Assembly (NCBI GenBank): GCA_948567375.1
Contig: OX419760.1
Coordinates: 23,188,001-23,252,000, forward strand
Direction of reading: 5' to 3'
Length of the DNA: 64,000 nucleotides
Source of the DNA: Lunularia cruciata
Lineage: Eukaryota > Streptophyta > Marchantiopsida > Lunulariales > Lunulariaceae
Made by a program: the position numbers and the translations under genes. The notes beneath the pieces are model-generated. The model saw only the letters and a program-made list of their open reading frames with translations. It ran no database searches and had not been told where the DNA came from. Below are positions 35,401 to 47,948 of this stretch, in pieces. Numbering within the stretch: the first letter of the stretch is position 1; each line of letters starts with the position of its first letter.

Positions 35401-38400
35401 CTTCGTGCACACAACTGAAGGCAATTGCCGGCACTCTCATCATGTGCTCTCGTTCTGAGCAGACAAACAAGAATGTCACATCCATCGCACATTCAGCTGC
35501 TCCATGAAGAATACTTTGTCACATTAAGGAGAATTCGAGAGGATGCAGCTCCGTGTCTACGTGAAGTATTGCTTGAAGAATCCTTTTTTCAGAAGAGATG
35601 CTTGAAGAATCCAAGCATGTTTTGGAAGTGGTAAATGGTAGTAATGTAGAGAGAGTAGAAAATCAAATCAGCTGAAAAGAATTGATAATCAATATGCAAA
35701 ATGCAATATGCGGTCTTTGGAGACGCGATCTCGCAGAACGTGCAATCAAGTATTACCTGCAGAGTCTAGAATCTGGTGTTCACAGGTAGATAGTAAGCGT
35801 AGCAATGAATCGGGTTGCTTGGATGATCAACTGTAGAAAATTTATACTGGTCTGTGTAATCTCGTTGAAGATGATTATGAGATCGATGTCATGTCGCAGC
35901 ATGTGGGGTATCAAGATTAAGATCAGAAAGGGCCCACAAGGAGTCGGCTGTCTTTATCGAGGGGATTGTGCACGGAAGTACACTACTTGATTCGTGAGTG
36001 CATCGGGAAAAGAAGAAGGTGAGAGCTTATCAAGTTCAGTACACAACTGACAGCAAAGTTAAGATGCGAGCTGGTTACTTGTGATCTCTTTTGAACAAAC
36101 TGGCGGCTAGGCTCGGCCCCACCCTTTCCTTTTCCAAGGGGACCACTCCCATCTAGCACTATGTGTTGTGAACGGACACCGTAATCCCAGTTACCATGTT
36201 GTAAATACCTACCTCGTCATTCTCGTTTGAAGGACGAGGGTACACTTCATCTTTGTTCCTGAAGAATACGGAAAGGGAATTCCTGCTGTTCGTTGTGAAC
36301 GGAATGACTACATAAATGAAGATCGACCGAGCAACTCACTAGTACCACAGTACAACGATAGTGGCATGTCACACCTTGAGCAAATTGCTCGCACGAAGTG
36401 TAAAACTCGTTAGTTGACAGGTAGGACAGCGGCGTTCAACTCACGAGAAACTTTTTCCTACCTGCGGCAGTTTGCTGAGATGATGAGTAAGTCTTAGCAG
36501 AGTAAGTCATCACCTGTAGCACCTTGCTCAGGTAAGAAGAATACAGAAACTCAAGGGCAAAGGGCAGACAAAACAAGTGATACTACAATGATACCAGACT
36601 AACCCATAAATACTGGGGTTAGCTTTCAGGAATGAGATGTATGTGACCTCGTTCATAAACAGCGCAACAAGAATTTGTTTCGGTCACCAGCGGACATTCC
36701 AACAGATCATGGCGTCCTCATAAACCTTACATCTTGAAAGGCTAATTCTAGAGGCCTGTCGTTTGGGGTGGGTCCACAACCTGATGATACCCCTTTTGGC
36801 GAAAGCAAGAAAACACAACATCTTTGAACATTGCATCTTATCGAACTGAGACTTTCTTCACGTTCTTTGAGTATCTACTGCACTTACATTACATTACATG
36901 TGGATAAGTTAATGAGTCGTTAGCATCGAAACAAGTGATGATGGGCTCATGAGCTTCGTCCGTGTGAAACTAGCAGGGTGTTGCTCTTAGATTCGTTGAT
37001 GTTTCTTTCGGAGGAAATTGGAGTTGCTTCATCCAATTCGTAAACAGTGTACGTAAGTGCATCAACCTTACACTCGACCTCCAAGAAGCTAGGTCGTTAG
37101 GTCAACACCATTGACAGGTTGTAGAGACGAAGTAATTTCTACAGTACTGGAGATTCCTCTTGCAGATCATTCTTCGCTGGCCTCTCACTTGTGGCGCTAA
37201 CTCCTTGTATACCTTCTCCCAAAGTTCTGGATTCAAATGATTTCAGGAAGTACAATATTTTATTTCGTCTTTTTGTTTGTCACTTTTTGAGTGATGCAAG
37301 GGACATCGTTCTAGTATATTGATATGATTACCAATTTTTTTATTATTGAAAGCAGAACAGACTTGATTCTTCCAGTCGATGAAGGTATGGATACTCAATA
37401 TAGAACTAACTTTTCAGGAAACTTGCAGGAGAAGGAAGAGATCACGTTTCCTACTCGAAAATCGTCTCTGTTCGTTCCTGTGAATCTAATCTTTTGATGT
37501 CACTCGTGGATGCGTAAGGAACTTACACTCTACTCTACTTTCACTTTGTGTTGTATATTATCTCTGTCAAAGACTTCAGTCTAATGTGGTCCAATCCTTA
37601 GACCGGAAAGCTGTTTCATACAATGTTTCGACGTTAGGATGTAAGATTATCGTACAGTGTTGCGAAAGGCAAGTATACAGGAGCTTCAAGCCAGGCACAC
37701 CCCCCGATGACCACCCGATGAATAACAATTCAGAAGTAAAGTACCATGGCAAACCCTATATTCAACCTCTAAATTTTGAAAATGGGATAAGAACTCACAC
37801 ACGAGTAGTGGCAATATAGCACCCAATCTACAGTGACGACCGCCACTTCAAGAAAGCACTAAGCTGGAGCATCCAAAGTGATCGAACTCCATTTGATCTA
37901 ATCCAGTTTCTTTTCGAATCCGTTCACCTTGTCCATGGGGGTATACTATTTGGCCTTCCGGCCGTTTTACAGTCTCTCCAATTACTTCAATCTACTGTTA
38001 CAGTAGCCATTTCTTTTCATCTGCTTTGCAACACAATAGTTTGCTAGACGCCATCAAGTACAGTGATGTCTTTATATGCCCCAAACAACATCAGCATTCT
38101 CTGTGGCCTTCATTTCATTTCAGGAAATGATCACACCTTGATCCACATCAAAACAAGTCAAATTAGTTCTCTGTGACATATCGCAATACAATTGTATCAA
38201 CCCTTATCGCAAAAAAGTCACTAGTTCATGTTTTTCTGGAACAAGGTAGGCACTCCAAATAGAAGGGGAGTTCATATCACCGGCCACTACAAATTACACG
38301 TGATGTTGGAGGAGCAGAAGCCGTGAGCAGTGGAATCAAACTCGTAATGTACAGTTGTCGTTACTGTAGGGTGAGAGGACGGATTCCAGTACTGGTCCTC

Positions 38401-40200
38401 TGGACGACGTTTCTTGTCCTTGCTCAAATGAGCATGGATCGTGAAGGTGCAGCTGCCAGAGCGACAAGAGAATCGACCACGGACGGGGCCACCACTGGTG
38501 AAGAACAACCATCCGTCCGACGGTTAAAAAAAGCATTGTTTTGGATCGATGCAGACCTGTTTGGCCTCATCCTTCTTACATCACCCTACATAACTTTATA
38601 CGGAAGCCTCTTATCTTAATTAAAGGCGACCCATCCATCCCTCCACTACTGTCAAATGTATTATTTTCTAATATGTGTACGCCAACCTGTGTGGGTTGTT
38701 GCTTCACTGTTTTAAAAAAGAAGTTTCCTGACTGTTGTACTCATTTGGTCGTTGGCAAGGTCAACCGAAATATATAAGGAATGGGCCTCAAGAGACTCTT
38801 GATCATATTTCTATTTGAAACTGCTTGAATATAGAGACAAACTATTATTTCTTTTCTACATATGTGACGTTGCTGCTCTTACTTTTTTGACAGATGACGA
38901 ATCCCTCACGTTCTGTGCATCGATAGTCCTTCTGCTGCAGACTAAACTATGCAAAACAAGTGTTTTCCCCCTGGTAAATAACGTTGCTGAATGATCTCAC
39001 AATTGCCCTTGTAACTAGCATGCTGATGTTGGGCCTTGCGCTCGTCTTTCCTTTCGTACCTGTTTGTGACTTGTTCTCCTTTCCACTTTCCTTCGGGGTA
39101 CTAACCATATATATATTTATATCAAACCTAATGGATCGGATACATAAAAGTTTGTTGAAGATGAATTTCCTTGTTAAGAAAAGACGACAAATACTTTCTA
39201 TTGCCCTTGTTTCCTTTGCTCCAGTTTAATTTTCACATCAATGTTAGTAAATGAAACAACACCTACGCCCGACAAAGTGGACTTGCATATCATGTTCCTC
39301 GTTGCTTGCACCAAATTAATCCACTCCACGCAATCTATTTATGCCACAGGCACATTTTAGAACAATGAGACTTATATACATGTTGGCTATACCTTTATAT
39401 CTTTATGCGATCATAATTTGAGCAATGTCTGGATGAAGATGACAACCAAGATGACAAAAAATGTTTTCCACCGGTGTCGGGTGAAAAGAAACCCACGAGG
39501 AGCCTCAAGTTGCACTGGCATGAATTAAACAAATCGTTTCATTCCTCGCCGTCATTGATTGCCTGACGATCTCCAGTATGTCATTTTCGAATCCCTCATG
39601 CAGATCACCACGAAGTAAACAGAAACAGAGCTTGGTAGCTTCGGCTACATATATTCTATACTTCACAGATACGACGCATATGAATGATTTAATGATAATA
39701 TGGTTTTGAAATGGTGGTCTAATTTCTGAACAAGGTGCCATGCTTGGATACAGATATTCCAACAGATTAGAACTTTAAGAAATGGAAGATTCAATCGGAG
39801 ACATTAGCTGATTATATCCATGGATGAGTAGACCCAAACCTCCACTCCATGCATGAGGGCTTTACGGAGTGTCCATTGCTACAAGGAAAACTTGAAATGT
39901 GCTCTTCTGTTCTTGATTTTCTTCTCCATAAAGCAGTTTCGTAGGCTTTCCAGTCACTGAACTGAAAGAGAGGAGAAGGGAGGGGAATCGCGGGTCTTTC
40001 AGCAGTTTGGGTAGGACCCGTTCCTCGTCCTACGGTAGTAGAACTCCAACGACGACAAGGTAAACATGAAGAAAAGTGAAAAGCGCAACCGCCCTCTGCC
40101 TTTCCACATCCCGTCCACAACTGCCCGCTACCCGATATTAAAACAGATGTACGAGGAGTGCGTGAAACCTACGGTGCCTGGTCAGCAACGACCAGACAGC
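32449..40200. other. Long intergenic stretch; no supportable gene
   Basis: I found no exon chain or domain in 7.7 kb. 32820-33080 and 34330-34800 are strongly AT-rich. Frames at 33581-34196 and 38287-38619 are open but unrecognised; 38340-38530 is locally GC-richer with frames open on both strands. Missed small or species-specific genes are possible. Confidence 0.35.
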
Positions 40201-40560
40201 TGACGTGGCATTTTCTGGAAAAGCAAGCATCAATATGGTGACACACGTGGAGCAGATTTAGTCCACGTCTTGAGTACCCAGTGTATCCAGCTGAATTCAG
40301 GCTTGGTTTGAATGATGATATCCAATAAGAAAAGGCCACGTGCTGGAAGATCTGCGAGTGGCCATGGATCTCCTTCGTTCGCGTGCTGTTTGCGACAATG
40401 AAGGAGGACCTGGAGAGAAAGCATTTTGTCTCTGGGAAAATTGGCAGGACAATTCGGGTTTTCACGAAGATTCTGCTTGTGAGCTGGTTGATTAGTTCGG
40501 GTTCGATAGGCTCTGGGTAGTATAAGATCATCGCTCTCAGCTGCTACTCCCGTGCCACGT
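40201..40560 (+). promoter_or_regulatory. Dense ACGT (ABRE/G-box) cluster upstream of the acidic-protein gene
   Basis: Five ACGT cores in 360 bp: TGACGTGGC (40201-40209), ACACGTGG (40243-40250), CCACGTCT (40263-40270), GGCCACGTGC (40334-40343) and GCCACGT (40554-40560). A TATA-like GTATAAGA is at about 40519. The spacing and flanking bases fit ABA-responsive elements. An open minus-strand frame over this stretch (40230-40589) is probably chance. Confidence 0.7.
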
Positions 40561-40712
40561 TCAGAAACAGCATTTGCCACGCGATCCATCCAGCATTCGC
40601 GATCAATCTCGAGCTTCTTCGTTGCGAACGCTGAGCTGCTTCAGAGCTTCTGCCTCGCGACTAATTCTGCTATTCTGCTACTCTTTCCTGAAGTTCCGAG
40701 AAACTTAAAACC

Positions 40713-41758
40713 ATGGCAACCGACCAGAAGGCCGAGACTCTCCCCGCCGAGATCCCCGCCGCTGAGGAGGCACCCAAGGTATATAATTTCCTTCTGCATT
40801 CTGGAGCTAATTCTGACTGAGATTGGCAATTCATCTCTTAGTAGCTTTTATTACCACGGTACCATCTTTGAGATGATTGGTTTGTCCCCTTGAAATTGGA
40901 CTTTTATTCTGGCACCTGAAACTGCTAGTCTCCTATCTCCATATCAGTGAAAGGAAGGTAGAGGGATCAGATCGTCACGAGCTGAGGTAACGAATGCAGG
41001 GAAATGTGTTTGCTAATTAACTGCCTTTCTGCTTGCAGGAGAGTGTTGAGGAGAAGTTGGCTGATCTTACCGTCGAGCCAGAAGCTACCCCAGAGACTAC
41101 TCCAGCCGCAGAAGAGAAGTAAGCAAAAGATAATTTTCCAGCTACATTGTCTGGCTTAAGCTGACTGAATCAAATTCTCTTACCCCTGCGTGCTGCATCA
41201 TGACTAGTTCAGGCGTTCATCTTGGTGCATACTGAAAATATCAAGCCCGGCATCGTGATGAACGATGCAATAGCTCTGACTGCGTTTGACTGATGAGCTT
41301 GTTCCTTCGACTGTCATTTTTAGTAATTACTAGTGGACAAATCCTGCATCTTGCATCTTCAATCTCCAATCTCCAATCTCCAATCTTTGCATCCTTTTCC
41401 TATAAAATCCTGAGTGCTGATACAATTATCGGTGTCGATGTGATGTCTCTGACACGGTGCAAAAAGGTTCAGTACTGAAGATGTTTTCTAATCACATTGC
41501 TTCTGACCACATAGGAGTGAGGAGACGTTCGAAGACTCAAAGGACACGGAACCAGAGGCTGCGCCAGAGGAAACGACCTATGAACCTAATGGTGTCAAGA
41601 CTACTGACACCCAAACAGGAGCTGAGGATGGTGTCACAGAACCCGCCACCCGTGAGGTGCCAACGGAGGTTATCCACGAGAAAGTAGAGGAACCACACAA
41701 AGAGACAATTAAGGAGAAGATCTCTCACATCTTGCACCCCAACGCATCATCCACCTAG
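40713..41758 (+). CDS. Small acidic, disordered protein, 3 exons (family unknown)
   Basis: Exons 40713-40778, 41039-41118 and 41515-41758; GT..AG junctions, phases agree; 390 nt, 129 aa. It starts MATDQKAETLPAEIPAAEE and is dominated by Glu, Pro, Thr and Ala, with no Cys or Trp and no signal peptide or membrane segment, so it is probably an intrinsically disordered cytosolic or nuclear protein. The end is different: Lys-rich KETIKEKISHILHPNASST, a short basic amphipathic helix that could bind membranes or partners, somewhat like K-segments of dehydrins but without the dehydrin consensus. The ABRE cluster upstream suggests stress induction. I do not recognise the family; splice sites and composition make the gene itself credible. 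Confidence 0.8.
41358..41384 (+). repeat. Heptamer microsatellite in intron 2
   Basis: Consecutive copies of CAATCTC within intron 2 of the acidic-protein gene (CAATCTCCAATCTCCAATCT). No function apparent. Confidence 0.8.
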
Positions 41759-43875
41759 ACCATGTACTGTTGCAATGGGTCCAAATTAAGAAGCTGCAGA
41801 GAAAAAAATTTCACCTAAAGATCTTGACTGATGTATTATTTAACCCGTGCGTATTTTTAGCGGAGGGTACGAGGTAAGCTAGGGGAAGGGGACTAATATC
41901 GGCTGCCAAAGAGTTTGGAAAGATGTTGATCATGACTGGCTAGTACATGTCGATGAGACGGTTGAAGCTGGAGTGAGAGAGATGACGAGAAGATGATTCC
42001 CGCAAGGAATGCTGCTTGACAGAAGCCGTTTTGTACCTGATCCAATGATAGATCTTCGTGTCCCGAGCGAGCTAACTCCTTACTCCTTGCATAGGTTGCT
42101 GCCTAGACCGATTGATCGGCATGTTTTGTCACATTCATGGCGTGACGAAAGAACTAAAAAAGCAATAAGTATCCCAAGACTTTCGGCAGGAATATGTCCT
42201 TATGGACACGCGGAGATCTAAGCCCTGGTAGCCTACTGTTTTGGGTTTGTGAATAATGATGATATTATGCTCGGTTGACAACCAGAGCCCTCCTATCTGG
42301 GTATCACAGAAGAGGCCATTTTGTAATTAGATTGGGGTGTTGTATTTGCCTACGTTGAAGACCTACAATATGTACATTCTTCAATTAATGGAAAGACTCA
42401 AATTCTTGTACATCACTATCCGCACTTCATGGATGCTTGTCTGTAGCAGAGACCAGTATATTTGCAAATTCTTGGTTGGAGTTAGGGTTTAAGATTTTGT
42501 GTTCCATGATTCTGATATTTAGAAATGAAGAATCGGATCGGGTCTGTGTCTTCTTCTAATAAGGTTAATGTGGATATGTCACAAGGTTAAGATTCGAATG
42601 TCGATTTGCAGTTTCACACAAGGGCACATCTGCTGCACATTTTACGTATCTCATCCCGTGCTATTCAGCTCGACTATGCATCTCGAGGCGATGGTTTTCT
42701 GCAGTGCAAATGACTTCTTTCTTTTGCATCAGAGACATGTCGAGGCCAGGAGTACTGAGCAGAATTGCTACTCCTGAATAGAGAATTTTCAAGCAACTAC
42801 ATACAATCAGAGAAGTGTTCTTTGGTGTTTAGTGTCGCTTAATCTAAGCAAACACCCTTGAATGACACGCCTGAGTCACCGTCTGGTGTACAGCAAATAG
42901 TTAGAGACTGACAATACACTTTGGAGTTTACTCGTTTGACCTGTCAGTGTTTCCAGCTTTATTTGTCATCTGAATTAGTAAATTATTAGTTCAATAGAGC
43001 AACACAAGCATCCGGAGAGGTTTCTGGAAGCTAGAGTTGATCGACCACAATGTCATATGGCAAAGCTCAGATCAGAAGTTGCACATCTTTTGTTGCCCTT
43101 GAGCATTTGCGCTAAATTATAGATGCGAAGCAAGTTCTCCATTAAGGGAAACAAAATTGCTAAAAAGTTGCGGGCCGTACAATCTCCCTATTTGAATTTT
43201 GTCGGAGATCCACCGAGAGTCAAATTTTTGTGATGGTTGCACACCTACAATTTTATCTGCAAAGCAAGCTCACAGCTGGGTCCATAAGCTTCCTCAGGAA
43301 CACGCAAATAATGCAGCAATTTCTCTACATGTTTTTCCGGGTGAAGGCTCACTTGTAGTTCGTGGTGTTCAACCCTCGATATTCGCATACAACAGCGCTC
43401 CCCACTATGTCCATGCTGGCTGAAAGAGAGGAGTTTGTCAATCTTGAGGTTAAACTGCAATGCTCTTAAGCTCACCCGTTCTCTGCAGTTACAAAGTGGC
43501 AACATTTGGAACTTTCCTGTGGACGAGACCATGATAAGAATGGATGGTTGACTTGTTAATTAGAGCATTTAACCAGAGTAGTGTGTTTGCCATTGTATTC
43601 CTTGCTCTATCGATGAGCAAAGGGCAGTAGGGTCTAGTACGTGCTAGGGAACTGATGCGGTGTTGCGAAGGCATGTCCGGCTTACACTAAGTCAAATGTG
43701 TATGGCACTTCAGCTGTCTTCATGATTACTAGAAAGTAGAGCTTTTCTTGACGTAAGTCTACTTGCTCGACATTCATCGATGCAATTTCATTTAATTTGG
43801 AGAGAACACTTCGTGCGAGAGTGAGTGCAATCTGGAATTGTGTATGTATGAAGAAACAAAATAGCAAGTCCTCAC
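41759..43875. other. Intergenic; 3' UTR of acidic gene, then nothing recognised
   Basis: Moderate AT content and no exon chain. Past about 43880 the composition changes to the C-poor sequence of the gypsy nest. Confidence 0.4.
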
Positions 43876-44599
43876 ATGTTACACCTCAAAAGATGATCCG
43901 GAATGGAATGGAAAATTTCATGTCTATCATATTGAAATTGTATTCAAGATGTATTCTCAATGGCATGCAGTAATTGAGAATGATATAGCTATTCCTATAT
44001 AGAAATAGAAATTAGATTTTGTATAAAATATTTTGTTGTTATTAGTCAGAGTTTGCATGAAACACAAAGTCCTTTATATAGGTTTTATCTTTTGAGTGTA
44101 CAATATTCCACCGAGATGTAAGTGGTGTAGTCAAGAAGGGTTGCGCAATAGGAGGTAAGAACATCATCCCACCCAAAGACATATCCTGAGTGTTTCATTA
44201 ATTTAGAATTTATATACTAGCTTGTAGGTAATTATCACAATATTTGGAATGCAGATTTGCTTGGGACATTGGAGTGTTAATCTTGGCAATAATAAATATA
44301 CTAGTCATTGGTCAGAGACTACTTAGTGGTGATTAGATTTTTTGTTATGGTTATTGATTACACCGTTAGAGCTACTATTGTCAAATGAGCTATGAGCTAT
44401 CTTGTTAGCATTGGAGTTCCATGTCAAGTTTAGTGGAATATACTTTCAAAATACAGTTCCAAAGAGTTCATTTCTCTAATGTTGAGCCTTTAACCTCTTG
44501 GCTATGGTGGATAGAGACTGGTAAGAGAAATCTCTTAGCTACGTGGGTCTAGCTTGACTGCGTAATCAAAGCCCGTCAATGGTACTTTCTTGAGTTAAC

Positions 44600-44661
44600 A
44601 TATAAGTTTTTGATTTGATTGGTGTGTGTGATATAAGTTTTTGATTTGATTTGTGTGTGTG
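44600..44661 (+). repeat. 31-bp tandem duplication
   Basis: Two adjacent copies of a unit beginning ATATAAGTTTTTGATTTGAT and ending GTGTGTGTG, nearly identical. Confidence 0.85.
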
Positions 44662-44746
44662 AATTGAACTGATTACATTACAGAAGTGAGAGAGAAAAGG
44701 AAAATTGGGTGCAAGAATTATGAATGTTGGTGGTATCTCCAGGCTT

Positions 44747-45132
44747 GGTAGGATCAATGGTATCTGTGATCATTTACTCAATTTTTGTTTCAATTGAGTG
44801 GATTGTGCGCAAAAGCATTGTGGAAATTATTATAGATTGACCAACGAGTTAATAGTTGGAGAGATGATGTGGTAGGATCAATGGTATCTGTGATCATTTA
44901 CTCAATTTTTGTTTCAATTGAGTAGATCGTGCGCAAAAGCGTTGTGGAAATTATTACAGATTGATTGTTAAGTTACTAATTGGAGAGTTAATAGTTGGAG
45001 AGATGATGTGGTAGGATCAATGGTATCTGTGATCATTTACTCAATTTTTGTTTCAATTGAGTGGATCGTTTGCAAAAGCGTTGTGGAAATTATTATAGAT
45101 TGACCGTTGAGTTAATAGTTGGAGAGATGATG
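44747..45132 (+). repeat. Three tandem ~124-139-bp copies in F leader
   Basis: Copies at 44747-44870, 44871-45009 (with a ~15-bp extra piece) and 45010-45132. Each contains GGTAGGATCAATGGTATCTG, CTCAATTTTTGTTTCAATTG and AGAGATGATGTG. ATGGTATCTGTGATC within each resembles a tRNA-Met primer-binding site (TGGTATCAGAGC), so the array may have multiplied the start of the F leader. Confidence 0.9.
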
Positions 45133-47393
45133 TGTAGAAGCACTACCCAAATTTGTGGAATTGAGAGTGAATCGAGTCAATAGGTGTTCAATTTGAGTAC
45201 AAGAGAGTGAAATTGGAAGCCTTGGTGTTACAAATTAGACTTGGAAAGCAATTTTGAGATAGGTTGAAAAACACATTCTCTCAAATTAAAGATTTGGAAA
45301 TCTCCATCCCTAAAATTGGATAAATTGAGTTGTTTTAGTAAAGGATTTAGAAGTTCTCTAGATTGACGAAAGACTTGGAGATCTATCAAAATTGTCAAAT
45401 TTGGAGAAGGTTTGATTTGGCAAGAAGAAAGGCTTGAGTTGGTAGAGGCGGCCAGATTTAGAGGTGAAGGTGGTAAATGTTAGCCAGATTTGGATGTGTA
45501 TTAGATTTGGTGGAGGTTTGCCAATTTAGAGAGTTCAATTTGGCAAGAAGAAAGCCTTTATTTGGCTAAATTTTGGCATTTAGAGGTTTCAAGACATAGG
45601 GATGTAAACTAGAGGCTTACATCTACAACTCAATTTTATCCTTACCCTTCATGGCATGGAAGGGGTTGTTCCAACACTTGGAGGATTTGTCAATGGATGA
45701 TTACCATACGTTCAAGAGAGCTCACTCGGAAGACATTGAGTTATGGAGATAATATTGGTCTTCAAACTACATGTCTACTACTTCAAGCTCAATATCTAAA
45801 GGTAGATTGTGAGTACTCAAAAGTTCTAGCTCTAGTAGCTTTGGTATATCTAGTGGAAGTGCACTAGTTGGAGATGGTGCTACTACAAGTAGAGGTGGTA
45901 TAGTACCAAGGTTTAACTCCATGGTGAAGTTCATCCAATGCTTGAGTTAGAGCTTCTAGGTAGTGTGGATAGACAAGCTGAAGAGCTTCTAGGAGTTCCA
46001 ACAAAAGGCTAGAGAGAGCTTACTTGAAGAATACACTTGCGTGAGATGGTTGATCAATTTCACTCAAGGAGTTACTAAGGCCCAAGCAATCTAGTTTTGG
46101 TATAGGATATTGGACAATGAGCTAGGATGTGTAGTATGTGATGATACATTATTGTAAGCTATCTCATCAACTTTGGCGGTGGTCTTTGGTTTGGTTGAGT
46201 ATATTAAGCTCAACATGGTAGAGAAGAGAGTGGTGACATTAGGATTTGGTTGGGACACCTCGTCCATAGTTGTTACTTCTTCTAGAGTGCAATTTCTTGC
46301 ACCACATTGTGTTGGCTTTTGAGGCAGAGTGTATAGCCACAATCTTATGGAGCAAGTGGAAGGCCTAGTGCATATAGACCCTTATTTTCTAGTCAGCAAT
46401 AACTAGAGAGTGGTGTTATTGCATGTTGGACTTGTGGTGGGAGAGACTTGCTCCTCAACCAAGTTGAGGAGCCTCAACCATAGATTTGGTCATACCAATG
46501 ACCAATGCTTTGACCATCCAAAGTTACATAATGGTAGAGCTACTATGGCAAGTGGTAGAGGAGTCCCAAGTCATGAAGGACAAGGTGGTAGAGGGTGAAA
46601 TAGACGACCCGCACTTGGTAGGTGCATAATACCTACCTTGGTTTCTAATACAACCATGGCTACTTGGATTGAGCAATTGAAGTAGAGATTGGCTAGCATA
46701 TTATAGGTCAAAGGAGATCAAATTTAGGTGTTGAGGCTTCTACTTTATATATTGGTGATAGAATGTCCTTGACTTCATGTGCAGATCAACACAAGTAGAT
46801 GTATCCATTGTAGTGATTAGGAATCTAATATGTGCTCTTGGAGCCTAGAGGAGCATTAGTGAAGCTAGAGAGGCTTACATCAATATCAGATGTAGAATCT
46901 AAGATCCATAGCTCCTACATGTCCTAGTGTATGTGGGTGGGGTACATGGTATAGAGTGCAAAATGGACTAGATATTAGTCAACCATCTACTTCTACAGAG
47001 ATTGTGTATAGTACAATGTTGGAGGTGACTTAGTTGATCATACACTCTCCTTGGTTCTCAACTAGTGACTTGTTTACATTGGGAGTTGACTTAGCTCTAA
47101 TGTTTTGGTTGGCTATCACACTTTGCAAGAGTGGAGATGGTGTGGTTCTTGCTTCTAGAGCAAAGTTGGTTGATGGTGGAACCAACTTGGTTGAAGAACA
47201 TGGGATCCATTTGGCTACTAATGGCTTAGCAAAAAATCATTGCTAGATTGGAGGAGTCACTTACTAGACCTACCTTTGAGCAAGCTTGGTTTACACTTGG
47301 AGTTGTCTTTTTCAACAACAAAAGTGAAATTTTTAGGTTGGTGGGATCTTTAAGGAGGATCTATACACCATAGACGGTCTTAATAGACTCTGG

Positions 47394-47913
47394 TGAAAGA
47401 TCACATTGGAACTCTTGAGTAAGGGAAACTCCAAATGCCTAGCATGAGCTTAGACTTTCATATTTATATGGAACATACAAGGCTCTTGAGAAGATTCTCA
47501 AGAAGTTTCCTAAAAGCCACTTTCTTAGATTGCAAGCCAAGCAAACTAGGAAGCTTCTCAAGAAGTTTCCTAAAAGCCACTTTCTTAGATTGCAAGCCAA
47601 GCAAACTAGGAAGCTTCTCAAGAAGTTTCCTTCTAGAAGCTGCCTACTTGACATGCAAGCTAAGCTAGTCAAGAAGCTTCCCAAGAAGCTTCCTCCTAAA
47701 ATTTTCCTACTTGGCGTGCAAGCTAAGCTAGCCTAGAATTCCCAAAAAGCTTCTACTTAGAAGTCACCACTTGGCATGCACATTACCCTATACTTGGAAG
47801 GTACCAAGTAGCTTCCTAGATGCTCTTAGAATATTCTTATAATTCTTGGCTAATTTGGCATATTTGCTACTTCATTAGTCTTGACTAACTTGACTAAACT
47901 CCATATTGTTACA
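47394..47913 (-). repeat. Element D 3' LTR
   Basis: 520 bp, plus-strand reading TGAAAGATCACATTGG... to ATTGTTACA. Longer than its partner because of an extra 60-bp tandem unit. Confidence 0.88.
47497..47674 (+). repeat. 60-bp tandem repeat within the D LTR
   Basis: Two identical 60-bp copies (47497-47556, 47557-47616) starting CTCAAGAAGTTTCC are followed by a diverged third (47617 on) and a weaker fourth. The units are rich in AAGCTTC words. The other D LTR has the diverged units but not the perfect duplicate. Confidence 0.9.
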
Positions 47914-47948
47914 AATTCCCCCATTGCTAGTTGGTGATGAGGACATCA

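Larger units (their letters stand above)
43880..47393 (+). mobile_element. Gypsy element F, 5' part (LTR/leader, gag, start of protease)
   Basis: C-poor degenerate sequence, plus strand. The left limit is uncertain: TGTTACACC near 43878 is a plausible LTR start and CCTTTATATAGG (about 44081) a plausible LTR TATA box, but the partner LTR lies outside the window. A gag-like region follows with CWTCGG and, in another frame, FGHTNDQC (about 46425-46520), probably a broken zinc knuckle. The part ends at VLIDSG (47376-47393), the protease active site, where element D interrupts. The frame resumes at 60003. Confidence 0.7.

Noticed and set aside
40230-40589. Minus-strand frame of 119 codons divergent from the acidic-protein gene
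   Set aside because: It overlaps the ABRE cluster and probable 5' leader, has no recognisable domain and no sign of exon structure.
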